Assembly: GCF_000293885.2 (NCBI RefSeq) | Contig: NZ_CP010945.1 | Coordinates: 5,104,001 to 5,168,000, forward strand | DNA: 64,000 nucleotides | Direction: 5' to 3' | DNA from: Pseudomonas fluorescens NCIMB 11764 | GTDB lineage: Bacteria; Pseudomonadota; Gammaproteobacteria; Pseudomonadales; Pseudomonadaceae | Part shown: positions 53,844 to 60,663 of the stretch, in pieces | Numbering within the stretch: the stretch's first letter is position 1 | Layout of the letters: every line of letters begins with the position of its first letter | Notes under the pieces: model-generated | Told to the model about the DNA's origin: nothing | Seen by the model: the letters and a program-made list of their open reading frames with translations, nothing else | Database searches by the model: none | Position numbers and translations under genes: made by a program

Positions 53844-55102
53844 GACGCCTCCAAAGGCATGCTCAAGGCCAGCGCCCAACCGGCGCCGGGGTGGCTGATG
53901 ATGCATAGCTCGCCGCCCAGACTGCGAGCGCGCTCGAACATCGAATACAAACCGACGCCCGGTCGCTGTGGCGGGTGCGCACCGCAACCGTTGTCACGCA
54001 CCAGCAAGCGCAACCGCCCGCCACGGTGGTGCAGGCGCACCCGCACTTCACTGGCACCGGCGTGGCGGGCGACGTTGGTCAAGGCTTCTTGCAACAGGCG
54101 GTAGAGATGGGTCTTGTCCGGTGCGGACAACGACGGCAAGTGCGCGCTGACCCGTAACCGGCAATCGATCCCTTGTCGGGCTTGCCAGTGTTCCACCAGC
54201 AACCCGAGGGCTTCGGCCAGTGGCAGGTGTTGCAACACCACCGGGTAGAGGTCGTGAACCAACGCTCTGAAACCGTGTTGAAGGTGTTCGCAGTTGTGCT
54301 CCAGCTCACGCACCGTGCGCTCAACGGTGTCGGGTTGATCGGCGACCAACCGCAACAGACAGGCCTGAGCCCGAATCCCCGCCAGGTATTGACCGAGGTC
54401 GTCGTGCAGGGTCTGCGCCAGATGGGTGCGTTCCTGTTCCTGCACCGCCAGCAAGGTCTGGGTCAGTTGCGTGTTGTCGGCGCATGCCTGTTCCAGCGCT
54501 TCGGTCATGCGGTTGAAATGCGTCGCCAGTTGCTGCGCTTCCGGCAGTCCTTGTACACGCAATCGCACCTTGAGCTGGCCGCCGGAGACCTGCCGCAACG
54601 CGCGCAGCAACTCGTCGAGCAGGCCCATGCCCCGGCGCACGGCCCAGCGAATGGTCAACAGACTCAACAACAACGCCAGACCGCACAGGCTCAGTAATTG
54701 CTGGAGGGAATCCCAGACTTCATCGATTTCATCCCGTGGGTCGACCGCGATCTGCACGCGTCGGCCATCCTGCAAATCCAGGACCCGCGCGTGGTGTCGG
54801 GCCTCGGCAAACAGCAATCGCCCGAGCCAGGCGTCGAGCCCGTCCTGCGTCGGCAGTTGTGCCGCCTCGCCCGGTTCGAGCCAGCGCACCCGTACGTGAC
54901 GCAGACTTTGCGTCAGCCGTGGTTGCAGGCTGACGGGATCACGCTCGGCAGTTTCGCTCAAGTATTCGACCACCGCCTCGGCGGATTGCAGCTCACGCTC
55001 CACATCCGCCAGCGCCTGGTGCACCAGCAAGCCCATGCACGCAAAGGTGACCAGGGCGAAGAATCCGCAGACCCAGAGGTTGATCCGCCACAGCGCTGAC
55101 AT
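53840..55102 (-). CDS. pedS2: Membrane sensor histidine kinase PedS2
   Basis: The 420 residues comprise TM1 (about 8-30), a periplasmic sensor (about 31-133) with an acidic stretch 'DPRDEIDEVWDS', TM2 (about 135-153) and HAMP (about 155-210). The HisKA_3 domain is 'HLAQTLHDDLGQYLAGIRAQ' (His233), and the ATPase part has 'LLQEALTNVARHAGASEVRV', 'VRDNGCGAHPPQRPGVGLYSMFERARSLGG'. This NarX/DegS-like build matches its LuxR-type partner. PedS2 in P. putida is the lanthanide sensor; the acidic periplasmic stretch near TM2 could bind metal, but this is my inference. A 40-codon gene lies two bases upstream. Confidence 0.9.
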   Translation of the reverse strand: MSALWRINLWVCGFFALVTFACMGLLVHQALADVERELQSAEAVVEYLSETAERDPVSLQPRLTQSLRHVRVRWLEPGEAAQLPTQDGLDAWLGRLLFAEARHHARVLDLQDGRRVQIAVDPRDEIDEVWDSLQQLLSLCGLALLLSLLTIRWAVRRGMGLLDELLRALRQVSGGQLKVRLRVQGLPEAQQLATHFNRMTEALEQACADNTQLTQTLLAVQEQERTHLAQTLHDDLGQYLAGIRAQACLLRLVADQPDTVERTVRELEHNCEHLQHGFRALVHDLYPVVLQHLPLAEALGLLVEHWQARQGIDCRLRVSAHLPSLSAPDKTHLYRLLQEALTNVARHAGASEVRVRLHHRGGRLRLLVRDNGCGAHPPQRPGVGLYSMFERARSLGGELCIISHPGAGWALALSMPLEAS

Positions 55103-55104
55103 GC

Positions 55105-55227
55105 CTAGCGCCCCGGTGTCGCGGGCAAGACCTGCAGCGACGCGGGGCGCGGGCTGTGGAGCTTGTCGACGCCGATCAGACTCAGGATCAGCAGTAACGG
55201 CAGGAGCAGCGCTTTGAGAATACGCAT
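55105..55227 (-). CDS. Small membrane-anchored protein in front of pedS2 (40 aa)
   Basis: A 40-codon frame starts at the ATG at 55227 with a strong RBS (GGAGGAGATCGACC) and stops two bases before pedS2. It encodes a basic N-terminus, one hydrophobic segment (KALLLPLLLILSLIGV) and a short Pro-rich tail of about 20 residues (HSPRPASLQVLPATPGR). A single-pass protein with a periplasmic tail, or a cleaved peptide, is expected. The tight coupling suggests a partner or modulator of the PedS2 sensor. No family is recognised. Confidence 0.72.
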   Translation of the reverse strand: MRILKALLLPLLLILSLIGVDKLHSPRPASLQVLPATPGR

Positions 55228-55291
55228 GGTCGATCTCCTCCAGAGTGATGGCCGTTGTTGTCCATGCTAAAACCGCGCCGCCCTCGGCGAG

Positions 55292-55308
55292 TTACTACCT
55301 TGGTACTG
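55292..55308 (+). promoter_or_regulatory. ped box upstream of the PQQ-ABC operon
   Basis: TTACTACCTTGGTACTG lies 76 bp before the ATG at 55385, in the same orientation relative to the gene as the other ped boxes. A partial repeat CACTGGTAC follows 5 bp later. Confidence 0.65.
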
Positions 55309-55384
55309 CCTCACTGGTACTTTCTGCATATTTCATCCTGTCCTCAGGCTTCCTATGCTGGCGCTAACCCCCGTGGAGTGCCTT

Positions 55385-56569
55385 ATGCGCCAGCTTGCCC
55401 CTTACGCCCTGATCTACGTGCTGGCGATTGCCTGCGCCGCCGGGCTGGCGACCCAGAGCCAGGCGGCCGACGCGCCCTTGCAGGTGCAGATCGGCTACCT
55501 GGGTTATCGCCCTGATCCGGGACCGTTGCTGTCCAACGTGATTCCCGAGCCGGTCGATGCCGGAGGGCGTGGCGCCGAGCTGGCGATCACCGACAGCAAC
55601 AGCACCGGGAGCTTTCTCAACCACAGTTACAGCCTGTCCAGCGCCAACGTCGACAGTCCCGAGGCCTTGCTTGAAGCCGCCAAGACTCAGCACGCGCAAG
55701 GTCTGCGCCTGTTTGTGGTGAACGCCCCCGTGGCCAGCCTTCGCCAACTCAGCGCCGCACTGCCCGACAGTTTGCTGTTCAACGCTGGCAGCCCGGATGA
55801 CAGCCTGCGCACCACCGACTGCTTGCCGAACGTGCTGCACACGCTGCCGAGCCGAGCGATGCTGGCCGATGCGCTGGCGCAGTTTCTGGTGGTGCGCAAA
55901 TGGCAACGGGCGCTGCTGATCGTCGGCCCGACCGCTGACGATCAAGCCTATGCCGCCGCCCTGCGCCGCTCGGCGAAGCGCTTCGGCGTGCAACTGGTCG
56001 CGGAAAAAGCCTGGAGTTTCGATAACGACCAGCGCCGCAGCGCCCAGGCCGACATGCCGCTGTTCACCCAGACTGCCGAGTACGACGTGGTGCTGGTGGC
56101 CGATGAACGCGGAGACTTCGGCGAATACGTGCCCTACCAGACCTGGTATCCGCGCCCGGTGGCCGGCACTCAAGGCCTGACCCCGGTGGGTTGGCACAAG
56201 ACCGTGGAAACCTACGGCGCCGCCCAACTGCAAAAGCGCTTCGAAGCCATGGCCGGGCGCTGGATGAACGACCGCGACTTTGCCGCGTGGATAGCCGTGC
56301 GCAGCATCGCCAGTGCAGTGAGCAAATTGCGTCAGACCGATCCGATGGCGATCCGCACGCTGGAAATCAGCGATCAATTGCCACTGGATGGTTTCAAGGG
56401 TCGCAAGCTCAGTTATCGCCCGTGGAACGGCCAGTTGCGCCAGCCGATCCCCATCGTCCAGCCCCGGGCGCTGGTCAGCACCTCGCCGCAGGACGGCTTT
56501 CTGCACCCTTTCAACGAAATGGACAGCCTCGGTTACGACAAGCCCGAAGTCAGCTGCCGCTTTCCCTGA
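55385..56569 (+). CDS. PQQ-associated ABC transporter substrate-binding protein
   Basis: This 394-residue periplasmic protein starts at the ATG at 55385 (MRQLAPYALIYVLAIACAAGLATQSQAADAP) with GGAG upstream and a signal peptide. The periplasmic-binding fold is of the branched-chain amino-acid type: 'LQVQIGYLGYRPDPGPLLSNVIPEPVDAGGRGAELAITDSNSTG', 'LRTTDCLPNVLHTLPSRAMLADALAQFLVVRKWQRALLIVGP'. It is the PQQ-dependent-catabolism type found only with PQQ dehydrogenase loci. It heads a unit with a beta-propeller, an ABC ATPase and a permease. Since the permease is of the export (ABC-2) type, import of an alcohol is not assured. Confidence 0.87.
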   Translation: MRQLAPYALIYVLAIACAAGLATQSQAADAPLQVQIGYLGYRPDPGPLLSNVIPEPVDAGGRGAELAITDSNSTGSFLNHSYSLSSANVDSPEALLEAAKTQHAQGLRLFVVNAPVASLRQLSAALPDSLLFNAGSPDDSLRTTDCLPNVLHTLPSRAMLADALAQFLVVRKWQRALLIVGPTADDQAYAAALRRSAKRFGVQLVAEKAWSFDNDQRRSAQADMPLFTQTAEYDVVLVADERGDFGEYVPYQTWYPRPVAGTQGLTPVGWHKTVETYGAAQLQKRFEAMAGRWMNDRDFAAWIAVRSIASAVSKLRQTDPMAIRTLEISDQLPLDGFKGRKLSYRPWNGQLRQPIPIVQPRALVSTSPQDGFLHPFNEMDSLGYDKPEVSCRFP

Positions 56570-56604
56570 TCTTCCACAACAACGACAACAATAAGGAATC
56601 TGCC

Positions 56605-57564
56605 ATGCGCCGCACCCTGCTTTCATGCGCCCTGCTGCTCGCTGCCGGGCATGCCGTGGCCAGCACCGCCTGGGTCTCGAACGAGAAAGACAACAGCCTC
56701 AGCCTGATCGACATGCAGACCTTGCAAGTCACCGACACCCTGCCGGTCGGCCAGCGCCCGCGCGGTCTGTTGCTGTCCCACGACAGCAAGCTGCTGTACA
56801 TCTGCGCCAGCGATTCGGACCGGGTTCAGGTAATGGACGTCGCCACGCGCAAGATCATCAAGGAACTGCCTTCAGGCAAGGACCCCGAGCAATTCGCCCT
56901 GCACCCGAACAATCGCTGGCTCTACGTTTCCAACGAGGACGATGCTTTGGTGACAGTGATCGACACCGAGACTTCCAAGGTGCTGGGCCAGATCAACGTC
57001 GGCGTCGAACCCGAAGGCATGGCGGTCAGCCCCGACGGCAAATGGGCGGTAAACACCAGCGAAACCACCAACATGCTGCACTGGATCGACACCAGCACCC
57101 AGACCCTGGCCGACAGCACGCTGGTGGATCAGCGACCGCGTTTCGTCGAGTTCGCGCCCGATGGCAAACAACTTTGGGCCTCGGCTGAAATCGGCGGCAC
57201 CGTGACCATTCTCGACGTCGCGACCCGCCAGGTGCTCAAGACCTTGACCTTCCAGATCAAAGGCGTGCACCCGGACAAGGTGCAGCCGGTGGGCATCAAA
57301 CTCAGCGCCGACGGCAAGTACGGTTTCGTCGCGCTTGGCCCGGCCAATCATGTGGCGGTGATCGATGCCAAAACCTTCGAGATCCTCGACTATCTGCTGG
57401 TCGGCCGCCGCGTCTGGCAGATGGCGTTTACCCCGGATCAGAAGCAATTGCTGGCGACCAATGGTGTCAGCGGCGATGTGTCGGTGATCGATGTCGACAG
57501 CCTCAAAGTGAGCAAATCGGTGAAGGTCGGGCGTTATCCGTGGGGCGTGGTGGTGACGCCATGA
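56605..57564 (+). CDS. PQQ-catabolism-associated beta-propeller protein
   Basis: From the ATG at 56605 after AAGGAATC the protein has 319 residues with a signal peptide (MRRTLLSCALLLAAGHAVA). It consists of YVTN-like beta-propeller repeats: 'AWVSNEKDNSLSLIDMQTLQVTDTLPVGQRPRGLLLSHDSKLLYICASDSDRVQVMD', 'WLYVSNEDDALVTVIDTETSKVLGQINVGVEPEGMAVSPDGKW', and others to 'SVIDVDSLKVSKSVKVGRYPWGVVV'. The partner or ligand is unknown; it is periplasmic. It overlaps the ATPase gene by ATGA. The open frame upstream to 56191 is a shadow. Confidence 0.88.
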   Translation: MRRTLLSCALLLAAGHAVASTAWVSNEKDNSLSLIDMQTLQVTDTLPVGQRPRGLLLSHDSKLLYICASDSDRVQVMDVATRKIIKELPSGKDPEQFALHPNNRWLYVSNEDDALVTVIDTETSKVLGQINVGVEPEGMAVSPDGKWAVNTSETTNMLHWIDTSTQTLADSTLVDQRPRFVEFAPDGKQLWASAEIGGTVTILDVATRQVLKTLTFQIKGVHPDKVQPVGIKLSADGKYGFVALGPANHVAVIDAKTFEILDYLLVGRRVWQMAFTPDQKQLLATNGVSGDVSVIDVDSLKVSKSVKVGRYPWGVVVTP

Positions 57565-58292
57565 ACGCGCTGGAAGTCAGCGACCTGAGCTTTGCCTATG
57601 GCGCGCGCGAGGCGTTGCGCCAGGTGAGTTTCTGCCTGGAGCCAGGGCGTTTCGCGGCGCTGCTGGGGCCCAACGGGGCAGGAAAATCGACCCTGATCGC
57701 ACTGCTCACCCGGCTCTACGATTTGCAGCGTGGCGACATCCGCGTCGGCGGTTGTTCACTGCGTAACGCGCCGCGCCCGGCGCTGAGACAACTGGGTGTG
57801 GTGTTTCAGCAAAGTACCCTGGACCTGGACCTCAGCGTCGAGCAGAACCTGCGGTATCACGCCGCGCTGCATGGGATGTCACGCCGCCAGACCAGCCTGC
57901 GGGTCGACGCCGAACTGGCGCGGCAAACGCTGACCGAACGCCGGCGCGAGCGGGTGCGCGAACTCAATGGCGGACATCGTCGCCGGGTGGAAATCGCCCG
58001 CGCGCTGCTGCATGAGCCACGTCTGTTATTGCTCGACGAGGCCAGCGTCGGCCTCGATCCGGCCAGTCGCCTGGCGCTCAATCAACACATCCGCAATTTG
58101 TGCCGCGAGCAACACATCAGTGTGCTCTGGACCACCCATTTACTGGATGAAGTACAGCCCAGCGATGATTTGCTGATTCTTCACCAAGGGCATTTGGTGG
58201 CCAGCGGACAGGCCGATGCACTGAGCCTGGAACACGGCGGCGACCTCGGCTCCGCCTTCGCTCGCCTGACCACCTCCGGAGCCGCCCGATGA
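57561..58292 (+). CDS. PQQ-associated ABC transporter ATP-binding protein
   Basis: This 243-residue ATPase starts at the ATG at 57561 (MNALEVSDLSFAYGAREALRQVSF). Walker A is 'LLGPNGAGKSTLIALL', with Q-loop 'VVFQQSTLDLDLSVEQNLRYHAALHGM', the signature region 'RVRELNGGHRRRVEIARALLHEPRLLLLDEASVGLDPASR', and H-loop 'VLWTTHLLDEV'. The signature is 'LNGGHRRR' in place of the usual LSGGQ, still typical for drug/NodI-like exporters. It couples with the permease gene by a four-base overlap. Confidence 0.92.
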   Translation: MNALEVSDLSFAYGAREALRQVSFCLEPGRFAALLGPNGAGKSTLIALLTRLYDLQRGDIRVGGCSLRNAPRPALRQLGVVFQQSTLDLDLSVEQNLRYHAALHGMSRRQTSLRVDAELARQTLTERRRERVRELNGGHRRRVEIARALLHEPRLLLLDEASVGLDPASRLALNQHIRNLCREQHISVLWTTHLLDEVQPSDDLLILHQGHLVASGQADALSLEHGGDLGSAFARLTTSGAAR

Positions 58293-59080
58293 ATGCTTAC
58301 TGGCAATGTTTCAGCGGCATCGTGCTGCGTGAATGGCTGCGTTTTGTGTTGCAGCGCACGCGGTTTCTCAGTGCGCTCGTCCGGCCGTTGCTGTGGCTGC
58401 TGGTGTTCGCCGCCGGTTTTCGCGCGGCCCTGGGCATTGCCATTATCGAGCCCTACGACACGTACATCCCGTATGAGGTCTACATCATCCCTGGCCTGGC
58501 CTGCATGATTCTGCTGTTCAATGGCATGCAAGGTTCATTGTCGATGGTCTATGACCGGGAAATGGGCAGCATGCGCGTGCTGCTGACCAGCCCCTTGCCC
58601 CGGACCTTTCTGCTGTGCAGCAAATTGTTGGCGACGTCGTTGATTTCGCTGTTGCAGGTGTACGCCTTTCTGGCGATTGCCTGGGTGTACGGCGTGCAGC
58701 CACCGGCCATGGGACTGTTGATCGCCCTGCCGGCGTTGTTGCTGGTGGCGTTGATGCTCAGCGCGCTGGGGTTGTTGCTGTCGAACGCCATCCGCCAGTT
58801 GGAGAACTTCGCCGGGGTGATGAACTTCGTGATCTTCCCGCTTTTTTTCCTGTCCTCGGCGCTGTATCCGCTGTGGAAGATGCGCGAGTCCAGCGAGTGG
58901 CTGTATTGGTTGTGCGCCGTGAACCCGTTCACCCATGCAGTGGAGCTGGTGCGGTTTGCGCTGTATGAACGCTTCAATCCGTTGGCGCTGACAGTGTGCG
59001 CGGGGTTGACGCTGGTGTTCGCGCTGCTGGCGGTACTGACCTTCAACCCGCAGCATGCAGCCTTGCGCAAAGCCAACTGA
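58289..59080 (+). CDS. pedC: ABC-2 type permease PedC
   Basis: This 263-residue permease has six hydrophobic segments and an ABC-2 membrane domain: 'FVLQRTRFLSALVRPLLWLLVFAAGFRAAL', 'YEVYIIPGLACMILLFNGMQGSLSMVYDREMGSMRVLLTSPLPRTFLLCSKLLATSLISLLQVYAFLAIAWVYGV', 'NFAGVMNFVIFPLFFLSSALYPLWKM' and 'NPFTHAVELVRFALYERFN'. The family is known as PedC in 2-phenylethanol metabolism. Export of a product or toxic alcohol is likely from the fold. It is the last gene of the ABC unit. Confidence 0.9.
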   Translation: MNAYWQCFSGIVLREWLRFVLQRTRFLSALVRPLLWLLVFAAGFRAALGIAIIEPYDTYIPYEVYIIPGLACMILLFNGMQGSLSMVYDREMGSMRVLLTSPLPRTFLLCSKLLATSLISLLQVYAFLAIAWVYGVQPPAMGLLIALPALLLVALMLSALGLLLSNAIRQLENFAGVMNFVIFPLFFLSSALYPLWKMRESSEWLYWLCAVNPFTHAVELVRFALYERFNPLALTVCAGLTLVFALLAVLTFNPQHAALRKAN

Positions 59081-59127
59081 CAAAACCGTCGCTCCCACAG
59101 GGGATTCGTGTTGAACACGGGGGAAAA

Positions 59128-59144
59128 TTACTACTTTAGTACTG
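59128..59144 (+). promoter_or_regulatory. ped box upstream of the CXXCW protein gene
   Basis: TTACTACTTTAGTACTG lies 78 bp before the ATG at 59223, directly after GGGGGAAAA. It matches the box at 55292 in 15 of 17 positions. Confidence 0.65.
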
Positions 59145-59222
59145 GTTTTCCTGTCTATCGTCGCATTCCCAACGCACCGAGACTGGCATGTAATGGGTTC
59201 ATAACTATAAGGATTGAACCCC

Positions 59223-59780
59223 ATGCCGCGTGCCCGACGTCGTCTGCTACGCCCTTCTCTCGCTGCGCTGTCGCTGAGCCTGCTGCTGGGCGCGGCACAG
59301 GCCGAAACACCGCTGTTCTCCGCCGAAGGCTATCGCATCGGCCTCTACCGCAGTCCGACCCCGAATCAACTGCAAGGCGCGTCCATCATCGATACGCCGG
59401 CCCTGCAAACCCTGCTCACCCAGACACCACGTCCGGTGCTGATCGACGTCTATCGCCGTCAGTGGCTGCAAGGTCGCTTCATCGAAGACCAGCCCCATGA
59501 GAACCTGCCCGGCAGTCATTGGCTGGCCAATACCGGCGATGGCGACCTGACGCCCGACTGGCAGGGCTATTTTGCGCGTAACCTGAACACATTGACCGCG
59601 GGCGATCTTGCGCGACCGCTGGTCTTCTACTGCCGCTCCGACTGCTGGTTGAGCTGGAACGCGGTCAAACGTGCCGCCGCCTTGGGCTATAAGACTCTGT
59701 ATTGGTATCGCGACGGCCTGGATGCGTGGCAAGCGGCAAACCTGCCCGTGGCGCCCGCCCGGCCCGAACCCTTTCCGTGA
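59223..59780 (+). CDS. PQQ-catabolism-associated CXXCW-motif protein (rhodanese-like)
   Basis: This 185-residue periplasmic protein has a signal peptide (MPRARRRLLRPSLAALSLSLLLGAAQA) and a rhodanese-like fold with the defining motif 'FYCRSDCWLSWNAVKRAAALGY' (C-x3-C-W as written, with 'C-R-S-D-C-W'), preceded by 'LIDVYRRQWLQGRFIEDQPHENLPGSHWLANTGDG'. A sulfur or disulfide function fits with the SoxYZ-like and SoxH-like relay proteins of the same cluster. The start at 59223 follows AAGGATTG; a TTG at 59214 would add three residues. It is preceded by its own ped box and followed by pedR1. Confidence 0.88.
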   Translation: MPRARRRLLRPSLAALSLSLLLGAAQAETPLFSAEGYRIGLYRSPTPNQLQGASIIDTPALQTLLTQTPRPVLIDVYRRQWLQGRFIEDQPHENLPGSHWLANTGDGDLTPDWQGYFARNLNTLTAGDLARPLVFYCRSDCWLSWNAVKRAAALGYKTLYWYRDGLDAWQAANLPVAPARPEPFP

Positions 59781-59836
59781 CCTTTACGCGTGCGTGTTGT
59801 TGCCACACCATAATCAAAATAATGAGGTGAAAGGCT

Positions 59837-60502
59837 ATGTACAAAATTCTGATTGCCGACGATCACCCGCTGTTTCGCGAAGCCATACATAACGTCATCA
59901 GCGACGGGTTCCCGGGCAGCGAGGTCATGGAAACCGCCGACCTCGACAGCGCCCTGGCGCTGACTCAGGAACATGACGACCTGGACCTGATTTTGCTCGA
60001 CCTGAACATGCCCGGCATGCACGGCCTCAATGGCCTGATCAACCTGCGCAACGAGGCACCGACCATCCCGGTGGTGATCGTCTCCGCCGAGCAGGACAAG
60101 CAGATCGTGCTGCAAGCCATCACCTATGGTGCGGTGGGCTTCATCACCAAATCCTCGCCGCGGGTGCAAATGACCGAGGCGATCCAGCAGATTCTCAACG
60201 GCAATGTCTACCTGCCGCCGGACATCATCCGCACGCAGAAAAGCGGCACCCACCGCCGGATGAACGATAACCCGAGTTTCCCTCCGGAACTGCTCCAGGC
60301 CCTGACACGCAAACAGTTGCTGGTGCTGGAACGCATGACCAAGGGCGAGTCGAACAAACAGATCGCCTACACCCTGGAAATCGCCGAAACCACGGTCAAG
60401 GCCCACGTCTCGGCGATCCTGCGCAAACTCAACGTGCACAACCGGGTGCAGGCGATCCTGAGTGCCGGGGATATTGATTTCGGGTCTTATCTGCGGCGTT
60501 GA
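59837..60502 (+). CDS. pedR1: LuxR-family response regulator PedR1 (ErbR/ExaE/AgmR type)
   Basis: This 221-residue NarL-type regulator has '[17 protein letters not shown]' and phospho-acceptor Asp55 in '[13 protein letters not shown]'. The C-terminal HTH (about 155-215) reads '[53 protein letters not shown]'. It matches the glycerol/ethanol oxidation activator (AgmR/ErbR/ExaE), the known activator of exa/ped/pqq genes. It is therefore the leading candidate to bind the shared ped box in this window. The start follows AATGAGGTGAAAGGCT. Confidence 0.93.
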   Translation: MYKILIADDHPLFREAIHNVISDGFPGSEVMETADLDSALALTQEHDDLDLILLDLNMPGMHGLNGLINLRNEAPTIPVVIVSAEQDKQIVLQAITYGAVGFITKSSPRVQMTEAIQQILNGNVYLPPDIIRTQKSGTHRRMNDNPSFPPELLQALTRKQLLVLERMTKGESNKQIAYTLEIAETTVKAHVSAILRKLNVHNRVQAILSAGDIDFGSYLRR

Positions 60503-60520
60503 ATGTCGGGATTACCAATC

Positions 60521-60647
60521 TCTGTGGCGAGGGAGCTTGCTCCCGCCGGGTCGCGAAGCGGCCCCCTGCAAACGTCCAAATACGCCGAGTGGCCTGATTT
60601 ACGACGGCTTCGCAGTCGAACGGGAGCAAGCTCCCTCGCCACAGATT
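60521..60647. repeat. REP pair between pedR1 and nahK
   Basis: 'CTGTGGCGAGGGAGCTTGCTCCCGCCGG' and inverse 'AACGGGAGCAAGCTCCCTCGCCACAG' enclose about 70 bp between two convergent genes. Confidence 0.88.
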
Positions 60648-60663
60648 CAGTGTCCGGAGGGAG

